A stretch of DNA of 64,000 nucleotides from CAWKDC01 sp044445605. Its GTDB lineage: Bacteria > Pseudomonadota > Gammaproteobacteria > JABCZS01. The stretch is from positions 41,461 to 105,460 of the forward strand of contig JBIOEA010000002.1 of the NCBI GenBank assembly GCA_044445605.1. The letters are read 5' to 3'. The position numbers and the translations under genes were made by a program. This document shows, one piece after another, positions 36,321 through 44,513 of the stretch; the first letter of the stretch is position 1, and each line of letters starts with the position of its first letter. Below the pieces are notes generated by a model, which worked only from the letters and a program-made list of their open reading frames with translations, searched no databases and was not told where the DNA came from.

Positions 36321-36370
36321 CGGGCATTGTGTGCCCGTGTATACCGTAGGGGCAGATAATATTTGCCCGT
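36321..36370. repeat. two short hairpins in the rplY leader
   Basis: CGGGCA-ttgtg-TGCCCG at 36321-36337 is followed by GTAGGGGCA...TTGCCC at about 36346-36368. The second has the GTAGGGGC opening of the REP-like elements in this window but no GAAACATGTTTC core. Such hairpins just before the ribosome site of rplY could modulate expression. Confidence 0.5.
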
Positions 36371-36386
36371 ATATTTGGAGTCAAAA

Positions 36387-37118
36387 ATGAGTCATAATCA
36401 TACCTATGAAATTGAAGCGCAAGTACGCGCAGACGCTGGGAGGGGTGCGAGCCGCCGCCTACGTCACGAAGGCAGAATCCCTGCAATCGTTTACGGTGCA
36501 GATGTTGCTGCCGTATCGTTAACCCTCGAGCACAAAGAAGTGATGAAGCACTTAGAACATGAAGGCTTCTACTCACACATTTTGGCGTTGAAAATCAACG
36601 GCAAAAAAGAAGACGTCGTATTGAAAGATGTGCAACGCCATCCCTTCAAACCACGTGTATTACACATGGACTTCTTACGCGTTAAAGCGAACGAGCCCAT
36701 CTTGTTGCACGTACCATTACACTTCGTTGGCGAAACAGATTCACCTGCAGCTAAGAACGGCGGTGTATTTACCCACGTGATGATGAACGTTGAAGTGAAG
36801 TGCTTACCACGTGACTTGCCTGAGTTCATCGAAGTAAACGTATCTGGTTTGGAAATAGATAAAGCCATTCACTTGTCAGAATTGAAGCTGCCTAAAGGCG
36901 TGACGATTCCTGAACTTGATTTGGGTGAAGCACATGACCGCCCTGTCGTTTCTGCACATGAAGTCAGAGAAGCGAAGGAAGATCTGGAAGCCGAAGCAGC
37001 TGAAGAAGCATTGAAAGCCGCTGAACATGAAGCTTACCTGAAAGAACATCCTGAAGCAGCAGCGCCAGGAACAGCAGCACCAGCCGCTGAAGGTGAGACG
37101 AAGGAAGAGGGTAAATAA
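36387..37118 (+). CDS. rplY: 50S ribosomal protein L25 (Ctc form)
   Basis: Binds 5S rRNA. It has 243 residues, the long L25/TL5/Ctc type. The N-terminal L25 domain includes GRGASRRLRHEGRIPAIVYG (about residues 17-36) and VQRHPFKPRVLHMDFLRV. The second beta domain runs to about residue 185. It is followed by an Ala/Glu-rich tail of about 55 residues. The start has GGAG 6 nt upstream; an in-frame ATG 24 nt earlier has none. pth follows. Confidence 0.96.
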   Translation: MSHNHTYEIEAQVRADAGRGASRRLRHEGRIPAIVYGADVAAVSLTLEHKEVMKHLEHEGFYSHILALKINGKKEDVVLKDVQRHPFKPRVLHMDFLRVKANEPILLHVPLHFVGETDSPAAKNGGVFTHVMMNVEVKCLPRDLPEFIEVNVSGLEIDKAIHLSELKLPKGVTIPELDLGEAHDRPVVSAHEVREAKEDLEAEAAEEALKAAEHEAYLKEHPEAAAPGTAAPAAEGETKEEGK

Positions 37119-37135
37119 GGACACCAGCGATGCTT

Positions 37136-37227
37136 GTAGGGGCGAAACATTTTTCGCCCTTACAAAAATCCCCCGCCTCGGAATACTCGGCTGCCCCCTT
37201 TTCCCAAAGAGGGCCTAAGACATAGAA
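37136..37227. repeat. REP-like repeat element, copy 2 (rplY-pth gap)
   Basis: It starts GTAGGGGCGAAACATTTTTC and continues with the CCCCCGCCTCGGAATACTCGG module, then CCCCCTTTTcccAAAGAGGG and CTAAGACATAGAA. The whole is the reverse complement of 52154-52222, apart from an internal segment missing there. It occupies nearly all of the gap between two core genes. Confidence 0.88.
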
Positions 37228-37238
37228 GGGCAAAAGCT

Positions 37239-37799
37239 ATGCCAATCCAACTCATCGTTGGCCTTGCAAACCCCGGCCCTGACTATGCCCCCACGCGGCA
37301 TAACGCAGGCGCATGGTTTGTCGACACATTACTGGCTAACACTTCACTGAAGCCTGAATCCAAATTATTCTGCCAAATGGCAAGCATTTCCATTCACGGG
37401 CACCCTTGTCGCGTGATGATTCCGATGACTTACATGAATGAAAGCGGGAAAGCCGTTCAAGCTGTCGCGCAATTTTACAAAATCCCACCTGAAAATATAT
37501 TGGTTGTTCATGACGAACTGGATCTCCCCGTTGGCACGGCGCGTTTAAAAACGGGTGGCGGTCATGGCGGGCACAATGGGTTACGCCACATTATTCAAGC
37601 GTTAGGCCCTAGTTTTCATCGATTACGGATTGGCATTGGCCATCCTGGCGATGCAAAAGCCGTGGTTGATTACGTCTTAAAAAAACCCAGCAGTGATGAT
37701 AAGCGAGCGATCGATGATGCGATCATTCAAGCCTTACAAGCGATGCCTGACGTCATGGACGATCGCATGCAAGCTGCGATGAAAAAGTTACACACATGA
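37239..37799 (+). CDS. pth: peptidyl-tRNA hydrolase
   Basis: Releases peptides from peptidyl-tRNA. It has 186 residues. Catalytic His is in APTRHNAGAWFVD (near residue 21). Conserved Asn and Asp lie in MTYMNESGKA and VVHDELDLP. The glycine-rich GGGHGGHNGLRHI (near residue 108) is intact. The stop overlaps the next gene's start by 4 nt. Confidence 0.97.
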   Translation: MPIQLIVGLANPGPDYAPTRHNAGAWFVDTLLANTSLKPESKLFCQMASISIHGHPCRVMIPMTYMNESGKAVQAVAQFYKIPPENILVVHDELDLPVGTARLKTGGGHGGHNGLRHIIQALGPSFHRLRIGIGHPGDAKAVVDYVLKKPSSDDKRAIDDAIIQALQAMPDVMDDRMQAAMKKLHT

Positions 37800-38974
37800 A
37801 CCCTGACGTGATTATCATCGGCGCAGGCGCTGCCGGCTTGATGTGCGCGATTGAAGCAGGCAAGCGCGGGCGTCGTGTTTTAGTCCTCGACCATGCCAAT
37901 AAAATCGGCAAAAAAATATTGATGTCTGGTGGCGGGCGCTGCAATTTCACGAATCTTGACATTCATCCCGATCGTTACATTTCTCATAATCCCCATTTTT
38001 GCAAATCGGCATTGAGCCGCTACACACAGTGGGATTTTATTGAGCTGGTCAAAAAGCATCGTATCCCCTTCCATGAAAAAACACTCGGTCAATTATTTTG
38101 CGATGATAGCGCGAAAGACATTGTCAACATGTTACTGTCTGAAGCTAATGAAGCGCGTGTCACGATTCAACCACACACATCCATAGACAAAGTCATTCAA
38201 CAACTGGATAAAACATTCACGGTAGAAACCTCAAAGGGACATTATCATTGCGAATCGTTGGTGATTGCCACGGGCGGGCTTTCGATCCCTACGATGGGCG
38301 CAACCCCATTTGGTTATAAAATTGCGGAACAATTTGGCATGCATGTCTGGCCCACTCGCGCGGGTTTAGTGCCGGTGACATTACATGTACATGACAAAGA
38401 ACGACTCGCGCCATTATCTGGCATCTCAACCGAAGCCCGTGTGTTTAATGAACGGATCAGTTTCCGTGAAGATATTTTATTAACGCACCGCGGACTCAGT
38501 GGCCCTTCTATCCTTCAAATTTCTTCTTATTGGGAACCGGGCGAAGAGATTCGCATTCAATTATTACCCGATATTGATTTGGCAGATTTATTCATCACGG
38601 CGAAAAAGAATCATCCCAAGCGCAGTTTAATGCATGTGCTGAGTGAACATTTACCCAAACGTCTGCTCGAAGTATTTGTAGATGAAGCGACATTAACAAC
38701 AACGATGGCGACGTTCACAGATGCTGCACTGGAAAAATTGGCTTTATTATTTCAAGACTGGACGATCAAACCCAATGCAACGGAAGGCTACAGGACTGCA
38801 GAAGTCACCTTAGGTGGGATCGATTGTGATGCGATTTCATCGAAAACGATGGAGGCGCAAGATGTTCCAGGGTTGTATTTTATCGGCGAAGTGTTAGATG
38901 TATCAGGGTGGCTCGGCGGATATAATTTCCAATGGGCCTGGTCATCAGGTTGGGCTGCGGGGCAGGTTGTTTAG
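37796..38974 (+). CDS. FAD-dependent oxidoreductase, HI0933/YhiN (BaiN-like) family
   Basis: A 392-residue flavoprotein. The N-terminal dinucleotide motif VIIIGAGAAGLMCAIEAG is followed by the family signature KIGKKILMSGGGRCNFTN (near residue 40). The C-terminal FAD motif is ETMEAQDVPGLYFIGEVLD with GGYNFQWAWSSGW. The physiological substrate of most members is unknown. It is translationally coupled to pth (ATGA overlap). The rearranged island starts right after its stop. Confidence 0.92.
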   Translation: MNPDVIIIGAGAAGLMCAIEAGKRGRRVLVLDHANKIGKKILMSGGGRCNFTNLDIHPDRYISHNPHFCKSALSRYTQWDFIELVKKHRIPFHEKTLGQLFCDDSAKDIVNMLLSEANEARVTIQPHTSIDKVIQQLDKTFTVETSKGHYHCESLVIATGGLSIPTMGATPFGYKIAEQFGMHVWPTRAGLVPVTLHVHDKERLAPLSGISTEARVFNERISFREDILLTHRGLSGPSILQISSYWEPGEEIRIQLLPDIDLADLFITAKKNHPKRSLMHVLSEHLPKRLLEVFVDEATLTTTMATFTDAALEKLALLFQDWTIKPNATEGYRTAEVTLGGIDCDAISSKTMEAQDVPGLYFIGEVLDVSGWLGGYNFQWAWSSGWAAGQVV

Positions 38975-38992
38975 CCTGTAATGAGATTATTC

Positions 38993-39012
38993 TTCACCTT
39001 CGCTATATAACC
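38993..39012. repeat. 20-bp segment repeated inverted near 44725
   Basis: TTCACCTTCGCTATATAACC corresponds, in reverse complement, to TTATGAAGCGAAGGTGA at about 44726-44742. It appears to be the outer edge of a repeat whose other modules are listed below. Confidence 0.6.
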
Positions 39013-39016
39013 GCTC

Positions 39017-39155
39017 GGGGTCCCGGCATCTACGCGGGGAGGTCTTTATTTCACCATCGAACAAGCATCGGCTTGTCGTTCGCCCCAACAGCAGGGGCTC
39101 ACTCGAGCAGATTTGTCGCGGTTCAATAAAGACCTCCCCGCGCAGATGCCACCCC
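39017..39155. repeat. 139-nt cloverleaf-like fold-back element
   Basis: The outer arms 39025-39050 and 39125-39150 pair over 26 bp with one mismatch and extend by GGGGT/ACCCC beyond a 3-nt bulge. The 74-nt interior contains two further hairpins: ACAAGC-atcg-GCTTGT (39061-39076) and GCCCC-aacagca-GGGGC (39082-39098). No reading frame of note is inside. It could be a miniature mobile element or encode a structured RNA. No tRNA features are seen. Confidence 0.8.
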
Positions 39156-39233
39156 TCACTCTTATGCGTGCGGCTTGAATAATGCTTATTTAATTTGTCA
39201 TAAAATATCCTAGCCTGACTTTTAAATTCAAGT

Positions 39234-39454
39234 ATTGTTCAAGCAAACGACAATGAAGCGAGTGTCGGTGCCAATGCGGGGTTGTTCTTATCGTGCCGGG
39301 ACATATCTTGTCTGGCGAGCCTCCGATGCTGGAGCTTGCCCATGAGTTCCGCGTGAGCCCAACCACAATGCCAGCTACCTAATGGCATCGATAAGAATGA
39401 CACCGTGTTGGCAAACCAGACACGAGCGTTAAATAGAGTGCAGCGCAGAACAAT
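39234..39454. mobile_element. 221-nt fold-back element with ATTGTTC/GAACAAT ends
   Basis: The terminal inverted repeats are ATTGTTC and GAACAAT. Nested complementary blocks follow: GTGTC/GACAC, TGCCAA/TTGGCA and TTCTTATCG/CGATAAGAA. A central hairpin ATGCCA/TGGCAT (39368-39388) and GGCGAGC/GCTTGCC (39313-39339) complete the structure. The ends (about 16 and 28 nt) recur inverted and joined at 44514-44561. It looks like a non-autonomous (MITE-like) element or a highly structured RNA. Confidence 0.7.
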
Positions 39455-39525
39455 CGCAAACCGCAGGAAAATTCAGATTGCCACGCTGCGTTGGAAAGCA
39501 CTGTCAAGCCTTACCTGGCCAAAAT

Positions 39526-40842
39526 TCATTTCTTCTCTTTCTTCTCACAAGGCTTAACTGCCGTTGTTCTATCAAAATGAATAATACTGTCAAACTGATA
39601 AGGAAGTTGCGTATAGAAATAGTGACTATCCCTCTCAGTGCCGGGTGAATAAATCACACCAATGGCACGTTGCAGTCTTGGAATTTTCAATAAATGTTCG
39701 AGATTTTTATTTCCACGAAGTTCCAGTAAAAAGTTGTCATAAGGAATGTCATGAAATAATTTTTCATAACTCCCTGCTAAACCAGGTTTAATGTTTCGCA
39801 CCATACCAGGCATGTCCCAAGAAGTGGCGGCAGTCACGGTACCATCATAAGTGGAAAAACCAATCGAATAAACCTCTTCATCATGTCTTTCTCGAACAAG
39901 TTGTCCAATATTGAATTCGCCGCGGAACCCCATTTCTGTGGCTCTTGCATCGCCCACATGAGAATTGTGTGCCCAAATAATTATTTTGGCGGGTTTATTT
40001 AAACGTTTTTCAAGATGGTCTAAAATAGACTCCACGGTTTCAGCCATGTGTTTATCGCGATTATTCCACGATAAAACATGCCCATCAAACATAGAACGAT
40101 AATAATTTTCCGCATTTTTTACTATCTTTGCGTTTTGCAAGGCAAAGAAATATTCTTCTTCTGCTAACAGCCCATCTTTTTTTATATACTTTAAAGCATC
40201 CTTTTGCAACTCCATGATTTCCATCACTGCTTCTTTAATACAGGGTTTCTTCAACCCTTCCGACGTCAGGAAACCGTATTCTTGAGCATCATCCAACATA
40301 TGATCAAAACAGCCATACCGTTTTATTGCGCGCTCTGCTGCAGCTGGATCTGCTTTCACCAGATAATCAATCACAGCTTTCATCGAAGCATAAAAACTAT
40401 ATAAATCTAATCCATAAAATCCAACTTTATTTTTCTGATCACATTTATCGTTGAAACAACGCATCCATTTCAACAAGTCTGGCATTGTTTTATTGCACCA
40501 CATCCATGTTGGAAATCGTTTAAACGCAGATAATGCTTCCTCAGCATTATTAACATCGCCAATACCTTGCACATACCGATGGAGTGAATAGACATCCGGC
40601 CAATCGCCCTCAATCGCAATAGCCATAAACCCCTTTTCTTCAATAAGTCTTTTCGATATATCAATGCGAGCTTGATAAAACTCTTCCGTCCCATGTGTCG
40701 CTTCACCCATCAATACAATGCGTGAGTCTCCAATTTTTTCTATCAAAGAGGAATATTTGTCTGCATTTTCTAATAGTGGTTCAGATTCTCCAGCAATAAC
40801 GCTGACAAGATGGTCATAGGCTGATTTCAACTCTTTATTCAT
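39526..40842 (-). CDS. erythromycin esterase family protein
   Basis: A 438-residue protein of the EreA/Bcr136-like family. Family signatures: VLMGEATHGTEEFYQARID (near residue 43), EGDWPDVYSLHRYV, KVGFYGLDLYSFYASM and the active-site-like WAHNSHVGDARAT (near 285). EreA-type enzymes hydrolyse the macrolide lactone ring, but most members have unknown substrates. I chose the ATG at MNKELK; a GTG four codons upstream is possible. It is divergent from the Ntn hydrolase, with a shared promoter region. A decayed second copy of its two ends lies at 43261-43355. Confidence 0.88.
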   Translation of the reverse strand: MNKELKSAYDHLVSVIAGESEPLLENADKYSSLIEKIGDSRIVLMGEATHGTEEFYQARIDISKRLIEEKGFMAIAIEGDWPDVYSLHRYVQGIGDVNNAEEALSAFKRFPTWMWCNKTMPDLLKWMRCFNDKCDQKNKVGFYGLDLYSFYASMKAVIDYLVKADPAAAERAIKRYGCFDHMLDDAQEYGFLTSEGLKKPCIKEAVMEIMELQKDALKYIKKDGLLAEEEYFFALQNAKIVKNAENYYRSMFDGHVLSWNNRDKHMAETVESILDHLEKRLNKPAKIIIWAHNSHVGDARATEMGFRGEFNIGQLVRERHDEEVYSIGFSTYDGTVTAATSWDMPGMVRNIKPGLAGSYEKLFHDIPYDNFLLELRGNKNLEHLLKIPRLQRAIGVIYSPGTERDSHYFYTQLPYQFDSIIHFDRTTAVKPCEKKEKK

Positions 40843-40864
40843 TTTAAAATGCACCCTGGTAGAT

Positions 40865-40925
40865 TAACTGATTTCCTATGCTAACATTATAGAGTTAATT
40901 TTGAAAAACAGTTAATCGACAAGGG
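40865..40925. promoter_or_regulatory. divergent promoter region of the esterase and Ntn hydrolase genes
   Basis: The minus strand has TATAAT at 40886-40891 with TTAACT 18 nt upstream. The plus strand has TTAACT, 17 nt, TTATAG in the same space. Most of this block is repeated nearly unchanged at 43357-43425, where neither gene is intact. Confidence 0.55.
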
Positions 40926-40934
40926 GATTTAGAT

Positions 40935-42038
40935 ATGAGAGATTATACGCTGACTGCCATTGGCACGATAATCCTTTCATTGATGGGTATCTCCAGTTCT
41001 TTGGCTTGTACTGATTTTCGGCTCACGGCTCAAGACGGAACCGTTCTGATCACACGCACGATGGAACATTCTGATTTGCATTCTAACCTTCGAAGCTCCA
41101 CTCGCGGCAGAATTTTTCAAACGACGGCGCCAGACGGCAAACCTGGATTAACGTGGAAAGCAACATATGGTTATGTATTTATGGATGGTTTGAATGTAGA
41201 CGCATCCCTCGATGGAATGAATGAAGCAGGCCTCTCATTTGAGGCACTCTACCTCCCTGACTATGCGCAATATCAAGAAGTTCCTTCAGGTCATGACGAT
41301 GAAGCACTTCCATACTTATACATAGGTGATTGGATCCTCAGCAACTTTAAAACGGTTGATGAGGTAAAAGAAGCACTCAATCATATATTCCTTTATGGGA
41401 ATAAAATACCCGGCATGGGCGATATGATTTACCCCCTGCATTATGCAGTATATGATGCTTCTGGGAAAGGTCTCGTGATTGAATATGTTAATGGCAAGTT
41501 AAATCTTCATGACAACGCTATTGGCGTACTGACCAATTCTCCGCCTTACGATTGGCATCTTACCAATCTGAAAAATTATATTCACCTTCGCCCCGTTAAT
41601 CCTACACCGGTGCAAGCAAGCGGTATTACCTTTGCTGCAGCAGGCGTTGGTTATGGCATGGTCGGTTTACCTGGAGATATTAGCCCTCCTTCGCGTTTTG
41701 TTAAAATGGCGGTGCTGAAAGATGTAGCATTACCCGCAAAAAATTCTGATGAGGTACTCACGCTTGCCCAACATATCATTAATAACGTGGATATCCCGTT
41801 AGGGCTGGTTCGCATCCCCGAAAACAATACATTTACCACGGAGACAACAGAATGGACTGTCTTCAAAGATTTAACGCACAAAGTGCTTTATTACCGTAGC
41901 TATGAGGATTTCACAATACATGCAGTGAATCTTTCTCAGGTTGATTTTTCAGAAAAAGCACAGCGCTTGAAAATGCCCATGGCGAGTAAAGCACATATTG
42001 AAGACGTGACAAATCAATTTTTGAAATCTATTCCGTGA
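40935..42038 (+). CDS. choloylglycine hydrolase family Ntn amidase, exported
   Basis: A 367-residue linear-amide C-N hydrolase. The signal peptide ends SSSLA, so that cleavage would expose Cys25 (CTDFRLTAQDG) as the N-terminal nucleophile of the Ntn fold. Conserved follow-up residues are seen in ITRTMEHS, DGMNEAGLSFEALYLP (near residue 95) and IGVLTNSPPYDWHLTN (near 195). It should act in the periplasm or outside. Substrates in the family are conjugated bile salts, penicillin V or N-acyl lactones; which applies is unknown. Fragments of a second copy lie at 43425-43478 and 44743-44806. Confidence 0.9.
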   Translation: MRDYTLTAIGTIILSLMGISSSLACTDFRLTAQDGTVLITRTMEHSDLHSNLRSSTRGRIFQTTAPDGKPGLTWKATYGYVFMDGLNVDASLDGMNEAGLSFEALYLPDYAQYQEVPSGHDDEALPYLYIGDWILSNFKTVDEVKEALNHIFLYGNKIPGMGDMIYPLHYAVYDASGKGLVIEYVNGKLNLHDNAIGVLTNSPPYDWHLTNLKNYIHLRPVNPTPVQASGITFAAAGVGYGMVGLPGDISPPSRFVKMAVLKDVALPAKNSDEVLTLAQHIINNVDIPLGLVRIPENNTFTTETTEWTVFKDLTHKVLYYRSYEDFTIHAVNLSQVDFSEKAQRLKMPMASKAHIEDVTNQFLKSIP

Positions 42039-42061
42039 CTCGGGGGATCTGAAAAAATGAT

Positions 42062-43264
42062 TTATGAGCCACAAGTTGACTTTGCTTTCTTTCCTGAAAA
42101 ACGATCGGAAATCCATGCTAAAAAGTCTTTTTGAGCATACGCAGAAAGTCCAATGTGATCAACACCTTTATAAAGGTGATATTCAATAGTGGCGCCTTGT
42201 TTACAAACTTTTTCCACATAAGCCGTTGTTGTCTCGGGAAATATGGCCAAATCCGCATCACCCTGATACACAGCAAGTGGAACTTTTGCGGGAATATTGC
42301 CGAGTGAATTTTCGGCAATACGCTTGTCCCACTTATCTTGATTTTTTCTATCCACGCGAATAGCAGGCCCGACATACTCTTCAAAATAACCCAGCGAATC
42401 ACTCATATGGTGACTGCATTGTGATTTGATTGATTCAGTCAAAAACTTAATGCCATTATCTGTCAACATATCATTCAATTTTAACTCGGGGAACACGAGC
42501 GTCATGGCATACCATGCCATGACCATTTCAGTGGCAGTAACAGGCCGAAGTTTTTTACCTTCCGATGTTATCTTATGCATAATCCTGATTTGCTCATCAG
42601 CATTAACAGGCGCTAAAGACACAGCACCAACAAGATTTGCATGACCGCTTAAGTAATCTGCCAATTGCGCTGCCCAGACAGACGCTTGCCCACCTTGTGA
42701 CCAACCGATAGCAACCACTTCGTTTCCAGCGTGGATTTCTGGCATCTGTTGCACAGCAATCGCTGCATCCATCATATTCCGTGCCTCAGTCGAACCAATC
42801 AAATATTGATGTATGCCAGGCGAACCTAAGCCGTTGTAGTCTGTTGCCACCACCACATATCCTGCAGCAATCATCTCGGATAAACCTGGAATGCCATAAT
42901 CAAAATCCTCATCGCTATTGGGATGATAGTAAAACACTGCATCACGTGCAGGGTGTTTTGCCAGTGAAGGGGCGCAATGATTTGATATACCAGACGTTCC
43001 GTGCCCCCAGGTGACAATGTGCAACATTTTTTTTGAATCAGACGTTGCTGGCGCAATGACAATACCTGAAACAGGTACCACTTCGTCGTTAATGGTGGTA
43101 GACCAATATGAAATTCTCCACGCTTTGGCATTTGAAACAGAGGTATTGATCTCTTTTGTCGATATGACCTTGCCATGCTGTGGCAAAGAAGCATTATCTT
43201 GCGCCATTGCTGAAATGCAGACGCACGTTAAAAACAGTGAACGAGCAAAAAATGAATGTGTCAT
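42062..43264 (-). CDS. exported alpha/beta hydrolase, secretory lipase (LIP) type
   Basis: A 400-residue protein with a signal peptide ending near CISAMAQ. The core has the oxyanion-side HIVTWGHGTSGISNHCAPS, the nucleophile elbow AIGWSQGGQASVWAA (Ser near residue 188), an acid VYQGDADLAIFPET and the catalytic His in YKGVDHIGLS. This pattern fits the LIP-type secretory lipases. It is convergent with the Ntn hydrolase (23 nt). Its start abuts the decayed esterase fragment. Confidence 0.87.
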   Translation of the reverse strand: MTHSFFARSLFLTCVCISAMAQDNASLPQHGKVISTKEINTSVSNAKAWRISYWSTTINDEVVPVSGIVIAPATSDSKKMLHIVTWGHGTSGISNHCAPSLAKHPARDAVFYYHPNSDEDFDYGIPGLSEMIAAGYVVVATDYNGLGSPGIHQYLIGSTEARNMMDAAIAVQQMPEIHAGNEVVAIGWSQGGQASVWAAQLADYLSGHANLVGAVSLAPVNADEQIRIMHKITSEGKKLRPVTATEMVMAWYAMTLVFPELKLNDMLTDNGIKFLTESIKSQCSHHMSDSLGYFEEYVGPAIRVDRKNQDKWDKRIAENSLGNIPAKVPLAVYQGDADLAIFPETTTAYVEKVCKQGATIEYHLYKGVDHIGLSAYAQKDFLAWISDRFSGKKAKSTCGS

Positions 43265-43355
43265 TTATTTTCTTCCTTAACACAAGGTTTAACCGTTGTT
43301 GCTCTATCGAAATGAATAATACTGTCAAACCAACTCTTTATTCATTTTAAAATGC
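43261..43355 (-). pseudogene. decayed copy of the esterase gene (both ends, middle lost)
   Basis: Positions 43267-43330 match the last 65 nt or so of the esterase gene (39530-39593), and 43331-43355 match its first codons (40829-40855). The two join directly. In frame from the old start it encodes only nine or ten residues before a stop, so it is not functional. The lipase start codon overlaps the old stop. Confidence 0.85.
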
Positions 43356-43356
43356 A

Positions 43357-43478
43357 CCCTGGTAGATTAACTGATTTCCTATGCTAACATTATAGAGTCA
43401 ATTTTGAAAAACAGTTAATCGCCAACAATGCTGATGAGGCACTCAAGCTCGCTCAACACATCATTAATAACAATGTCC
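43357..43478 (+). pseudogene. decayed copy of the divergent promoter and an internal piece of the Ntn hydrolase
   Basis: 43357-43425 repeats the intergenic promoter block of 40857-40921 with very few changes. It is joined to 43430-43474, which matches the hydrolase coding region around 41740-41786 (GATGAGG...ATCATTAATAAC). About 800 nt of the gene are missing between the two. Confidence 0.85.
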
Positions 43479-43515
43479 TATATAACGCATCGGGCTTGGC
43501 TATACATTGAACCAC

Positions 43516-43544
43516 TTGACAACCCTCATAAATCCGTGTAGCTT
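43516..43544 (+). promoter_or_regulatory. candidate promoter of the arginase-family gene
   Basis: TTGACA, a 17-nt spacer and TAGCTT, giving a start near 43551 and a leader of about 47 nt. The -10 box is only moderate. Confidence 0.5.
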
Positions 43545-43597
43545 AACTAAATTGATCATACAGAATGAACCAGCCGTAAAAACAACAGGTATTACCC

Positions 43598-44485
43598 ATG
43601 GACAAATTACATTATGCTACCGCAGCAAATGAAGATACCGCACAGGTAGTCATCTTTGGTGCCAATTCAAATCGCGCAAGTCATGCGCCAAGCCACCAAA
43701 CAACCACAGGCGTTGATCGCTCTCTTTTTTCAGGCGATTTTGCGCGCGATGCGGAAAATGAAAGCCCTTCTTTGTCTGAAAAAATGGTTCCGGGTGACCA
43801 TGTCTATGATGCAGGCAATCTATCGATGCCAGATAAAAAACTGGCGCAAGTCAAAACGATGTTTAATTATTTCGATAATCTTTTTAATGATAAAAAAATC
43901 CCCATTTGTTTAGGAGGTGATCATCTCGTCAAATACGCAGGGCTAAGCGCGTTGTTTAAGCATCATCCCGATGCTTATGTCATCTATTTAGATGCGCACC
44001 CTGATTGCCACATGACAGAGAGGTTATATTATGGCTCAATATTACATCACGTTCTGAATGATAAAAAAGCGAATGCAGATCAAATTGTATTAACAGGCCT
44101 GAGGCAATCTAATGCAAAAGAAAAAATAGGTTATGAATTTTATGCGATGCCGACGATTTTTGGCATTGAATTTTCATTGTATACGCTGAAAGAAATTTTT
44201 GAAAGAATCCAATTGATTATCCCAGCAGGAAAACATGTTTATTTTTCAGTAGACTTAGATGGATTTGATCCCGCTGATACACCCGGGGTGGAACAACCTT
44301 GCCCAGGTGGCCCAAAGGTCAATGATTTTCTAGCGCTCATGCATTTAATGGCATCGAAGTATTATTTTGCAGGCATGGACATCACAGAGTTTTTACCGTC
44401 TATCGACAAACAAAAATTAACCGGGTTGGCTATGATGCGTATTGTGAAAGAATTTGCTGCGCTATCCCTGAACCGAACTGCCTGA
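43598..44485 (+). CDS. arginase/agmatinase/formiminoglutamase family hydrolase
   Basis: A 295-residue ureohydrolase. The binuclear Mn site is visible: PICLGGDHLVKYAG (His), YVIYLDAHPDCHM (Asp, His, Asp region) and FSVDLDGFDPADTPGVEQP (two Asp), followed by MDITEFLP. The substrate (arginine, agmatine, guanidino- or formimino-compounds) cannot be fixed; the loop after GGDH differs from classical arginases. It lies between fragments of a decayed duplicate, so it may have been inserted there. Confidence 0.9.
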   Translation: MDKLHYATAANEDTAQVVIFGANSNRASHAPSHQTTTGVDRSLFSGDFARDAENESPSLSEKMVPGDHVYDAGNLSMPDKKLAQVKTMFNYFDNLFNDKKIPICLGGDHLVKYAGLSALFKHHPDAYVIYLDAHPDCHMTERLYYGSILHHVLNDKKANADQIVLTGLRQSNAKEKIGYEFYAMPTIFGIEFSLYTLKEIFERIQLIIPAGKHVYFSVDLDGFDPADTPGVEQPCPGGPKVNDFLALMHLMASKYYFAGMDITEFLPSIDKQKLTGLAMMRIVKEFAALSLNRTA

Positions 44486-44513
44486 AAATGCAACTTTTTG
44501 GTACGCATTGGTG

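Larger units (their letters stand above)
38975..39525. other. 551-nt non-coding stretch made of fold-back elements
   Basis: Between the flavoprotein gene and the esterase gene I see no convincing gene. About two thirds of it is occupied by the two fold-back elements listed separately. The remainder (39156-39233 and 39455-39525) is AT-rich, without recognisable signals. Confidence 0.7.
43265..43597. other. 333-nt gap filled by gene remnants and a promoter
   Basis: The left two thirds are the decayed copies described separately. The rest carries a candidate promoter for the arginase-family gene. No other gene is seen. Confidence 0.7.

Noticed and set aside
39017..39155. Retron msr-msd or tRNA-like gene
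   Set aside because: The structure is suggestive, but there is no reverse transcriptase gene nearby and no T-arm or anticodon-arm consensus.
39526..40842. Calling the esterase gene ereA with macrolide resistance
   Set aside because: The family is broad and most members have no proven macrolide activity. Family membership alone does not support a resistance claim.
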